This document shows, piece after piece, positions 21,142 through 21,311 of a stretch of DNA of 21,311 nucleotides. The stretch lies in the NCBI GenBank assembly GCA_951801995.1, contig CATOOY010000016.1, positions 1 through 21,311 of the forward strand, in the 5' to 3' direction. The position numbers were made by a program, and so were the translations under genes. The stretch is from an uncultured Erysipelotrichaceae bacterium (GTDB lineage Bacteria; Bacillota_I; Bacilli_A; RF39; UBA660). Each line of letters starts with the position of its first letter. Within the stretch, counting starts at the first letter, position 1. The notes below the pieces were generated by a model that saw only the letters and a list, made by a program, of their open reading frames with translations, was not told where the DNA came from and searched no databases.

Positions 21142-21169
21142 ATTATAACAGTATATCTTTTTTTGTCAA
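21142..21169 (-). promoter_or_regulatory. Promoter of the NrtR-like/pseudopilin operon
   Basis: On the minus strand TTGACA (21169-21164) and TATAAT (21147-21142) are perfect consensus boxes with a 16-base spacer. A likely operator (21120-21136) follows. Confidence 0.85.
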
Positions 21170-21191
21170 TGAGGAATATAAAAAGATTGTG

Positions 21192-21197
21192 TATAAT
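21192..21197 (+). promoter_or_regulatory. Possible -10 box for the right-edge gene
   Basis: A consensus TATAAT stands about 80 bases before the ATG at 21277. The nearest TTGTCA is 23 bases upstream, too far for a normal -35 box, so the promoter is weak or activator-dependent, or the gene is read from elsewhere. Confidence 0.35.
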
Positions 21198-21221
21198 GGT
21201 TTGGGGGAATGCATACAAAAA

Positions 21222-21273
21222 GGAAGACCTTTGATAAAATGTAATTGTTAGAAAACATTTAAGGAGGTCTTCC
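21222..21273 (+). promoter_or_regulatory. Leader hairpin that sequesters a Shine-Dalgarno
   Basis: GGAAGACCT (21222-21230) is the exact reverse complement of AGGTCTTCC (21265-21273), which contains the second half of the strong ribosome site AAGGAGG (21261-21267). AAATGT (21237-21242) pairs with ACATTT (21255-21260) inside it. The folded RNA would hide the ribosome site of the gene starting at 21277. Such leaders protect transposase genes from read-through or act as RNA switches or thermometers. Which applies cannot be told from this window. Confidence 0.65.
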
Positions 21274-21276
21274 CAT

Positions 21277-21311
21277 ATGAACATTTTATCACAAAATTAT
21301 AATAATTTATT
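21277..21311 (+). CDS. Gene start at the right edge (possible transposase, unidentified)
   Basis: Only the first eleven codons are visible, reading MNILSQNYNNL, open to the window edge. AAGGAGG lies 9 bases before the ATG and is partly paired in the leader hairpin at 21222-21273. The SD-hiding leader and an inverted repeat near the gene start resemble the left end of an insertion sequence, so a transposase is a fair guess, but the visible residues fit no family with confidence. It may equally be a gene under riboswitch-like or thermal control. Confidence 0.4.
   Translation, partial: MNILSQNYNNL

Noticed and set aside
1..21311. CRISPR arrays, tRNAs and rRNAs
   Set aside because: No regularly spaced direct repeats and no tRNA-like cloverleaf or rRNA segments were seen on either strand.

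Overview
This is an AT-rich window (by eye about 30% G+C) from a low-GC member of the Bacillota. Shine-Dalgarno sites are strong (AGGAGG-type), promoters follow TTGACA/TATAAT, and the genetic code is standard: TGA serves as a real stop in coupled ATGA overlaps. The S12 form, the complete str operon ending in tuf, the topA-xer linkage and the FemA/B-type ligase all fit Bacilli/Erysipelotrichia-like or Clostridia-like organisms. Pyruvate phosphate dikinase and a 2-hydroxyacyl-CoA dehydratase-activase-type trio suggest an anaerobe, possibly from the gut. The exact taxon cannot be fixed from sequence alone.

Layout. (a) 1-404: the edge of an IS3-type element (minus strand) has cut an Abi_2 (AbiD/AbiF-like) gene, which also carries a one-base frameshift. 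Its promoter and a compact terminator-like leader hairpin (429-497) survive. (b) 655-5583, minus strand: an operon with a C39-peptidase-like pseudoenzyme, a hypothetical protein, a Xer recombinase, and ppdK with its own promoter. (c) 5594-9768, minus strand: topA, an unknown protein, a cupin protein and a UcpA-like short-chain dehydrogenase. (d) 9799-10880, plus strand: an unrecognised protein made of two tandem copies of one domain. (e) 10935-13921, minus strand: three tightly overlapping genes, two CoA-dehydratase-like proteins and their BadF/HgdC-type ATPase. (f) 13944-15516, plus strand: a cysteine-rich DUF1540-like mini-protein, found by reading the sequence, and a FemA/B/X aminoacyl ligase. 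(g) 15545-19977, minus strand: the str operon rpsL-rpsG-fusA-tuf with a leader promoter, a long fusA-tuf hairpin and a bidirectional terminator. (h) 19998-21169, minus strand: an NrtR-like Nudix/winged-helix regulator and a pseudopilin-like protein. (i) 21192-21311, plus strand: a leader hairpin that covers the Shine-Dalgarno of a gene running off the window.

How it fits together. Most of the window is core chromosome (translation, topology, chromosome-dimer resolution, central carbon metabolism, cell wall) with short accessory pieces. The most interesting material is the broken Abi locus with its possible RNA partner, the matching promoter-overlapping hairpins in front of ppdK and tuf, the catalytically altered C39-like protein, the two-copy orphan-domain protein, the Cys-rich mini-gene divergent from the dehydratase trio, and the SD-sequestering leader at the right edge. 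No tRNA, rRNA or CRISPR array was seen.
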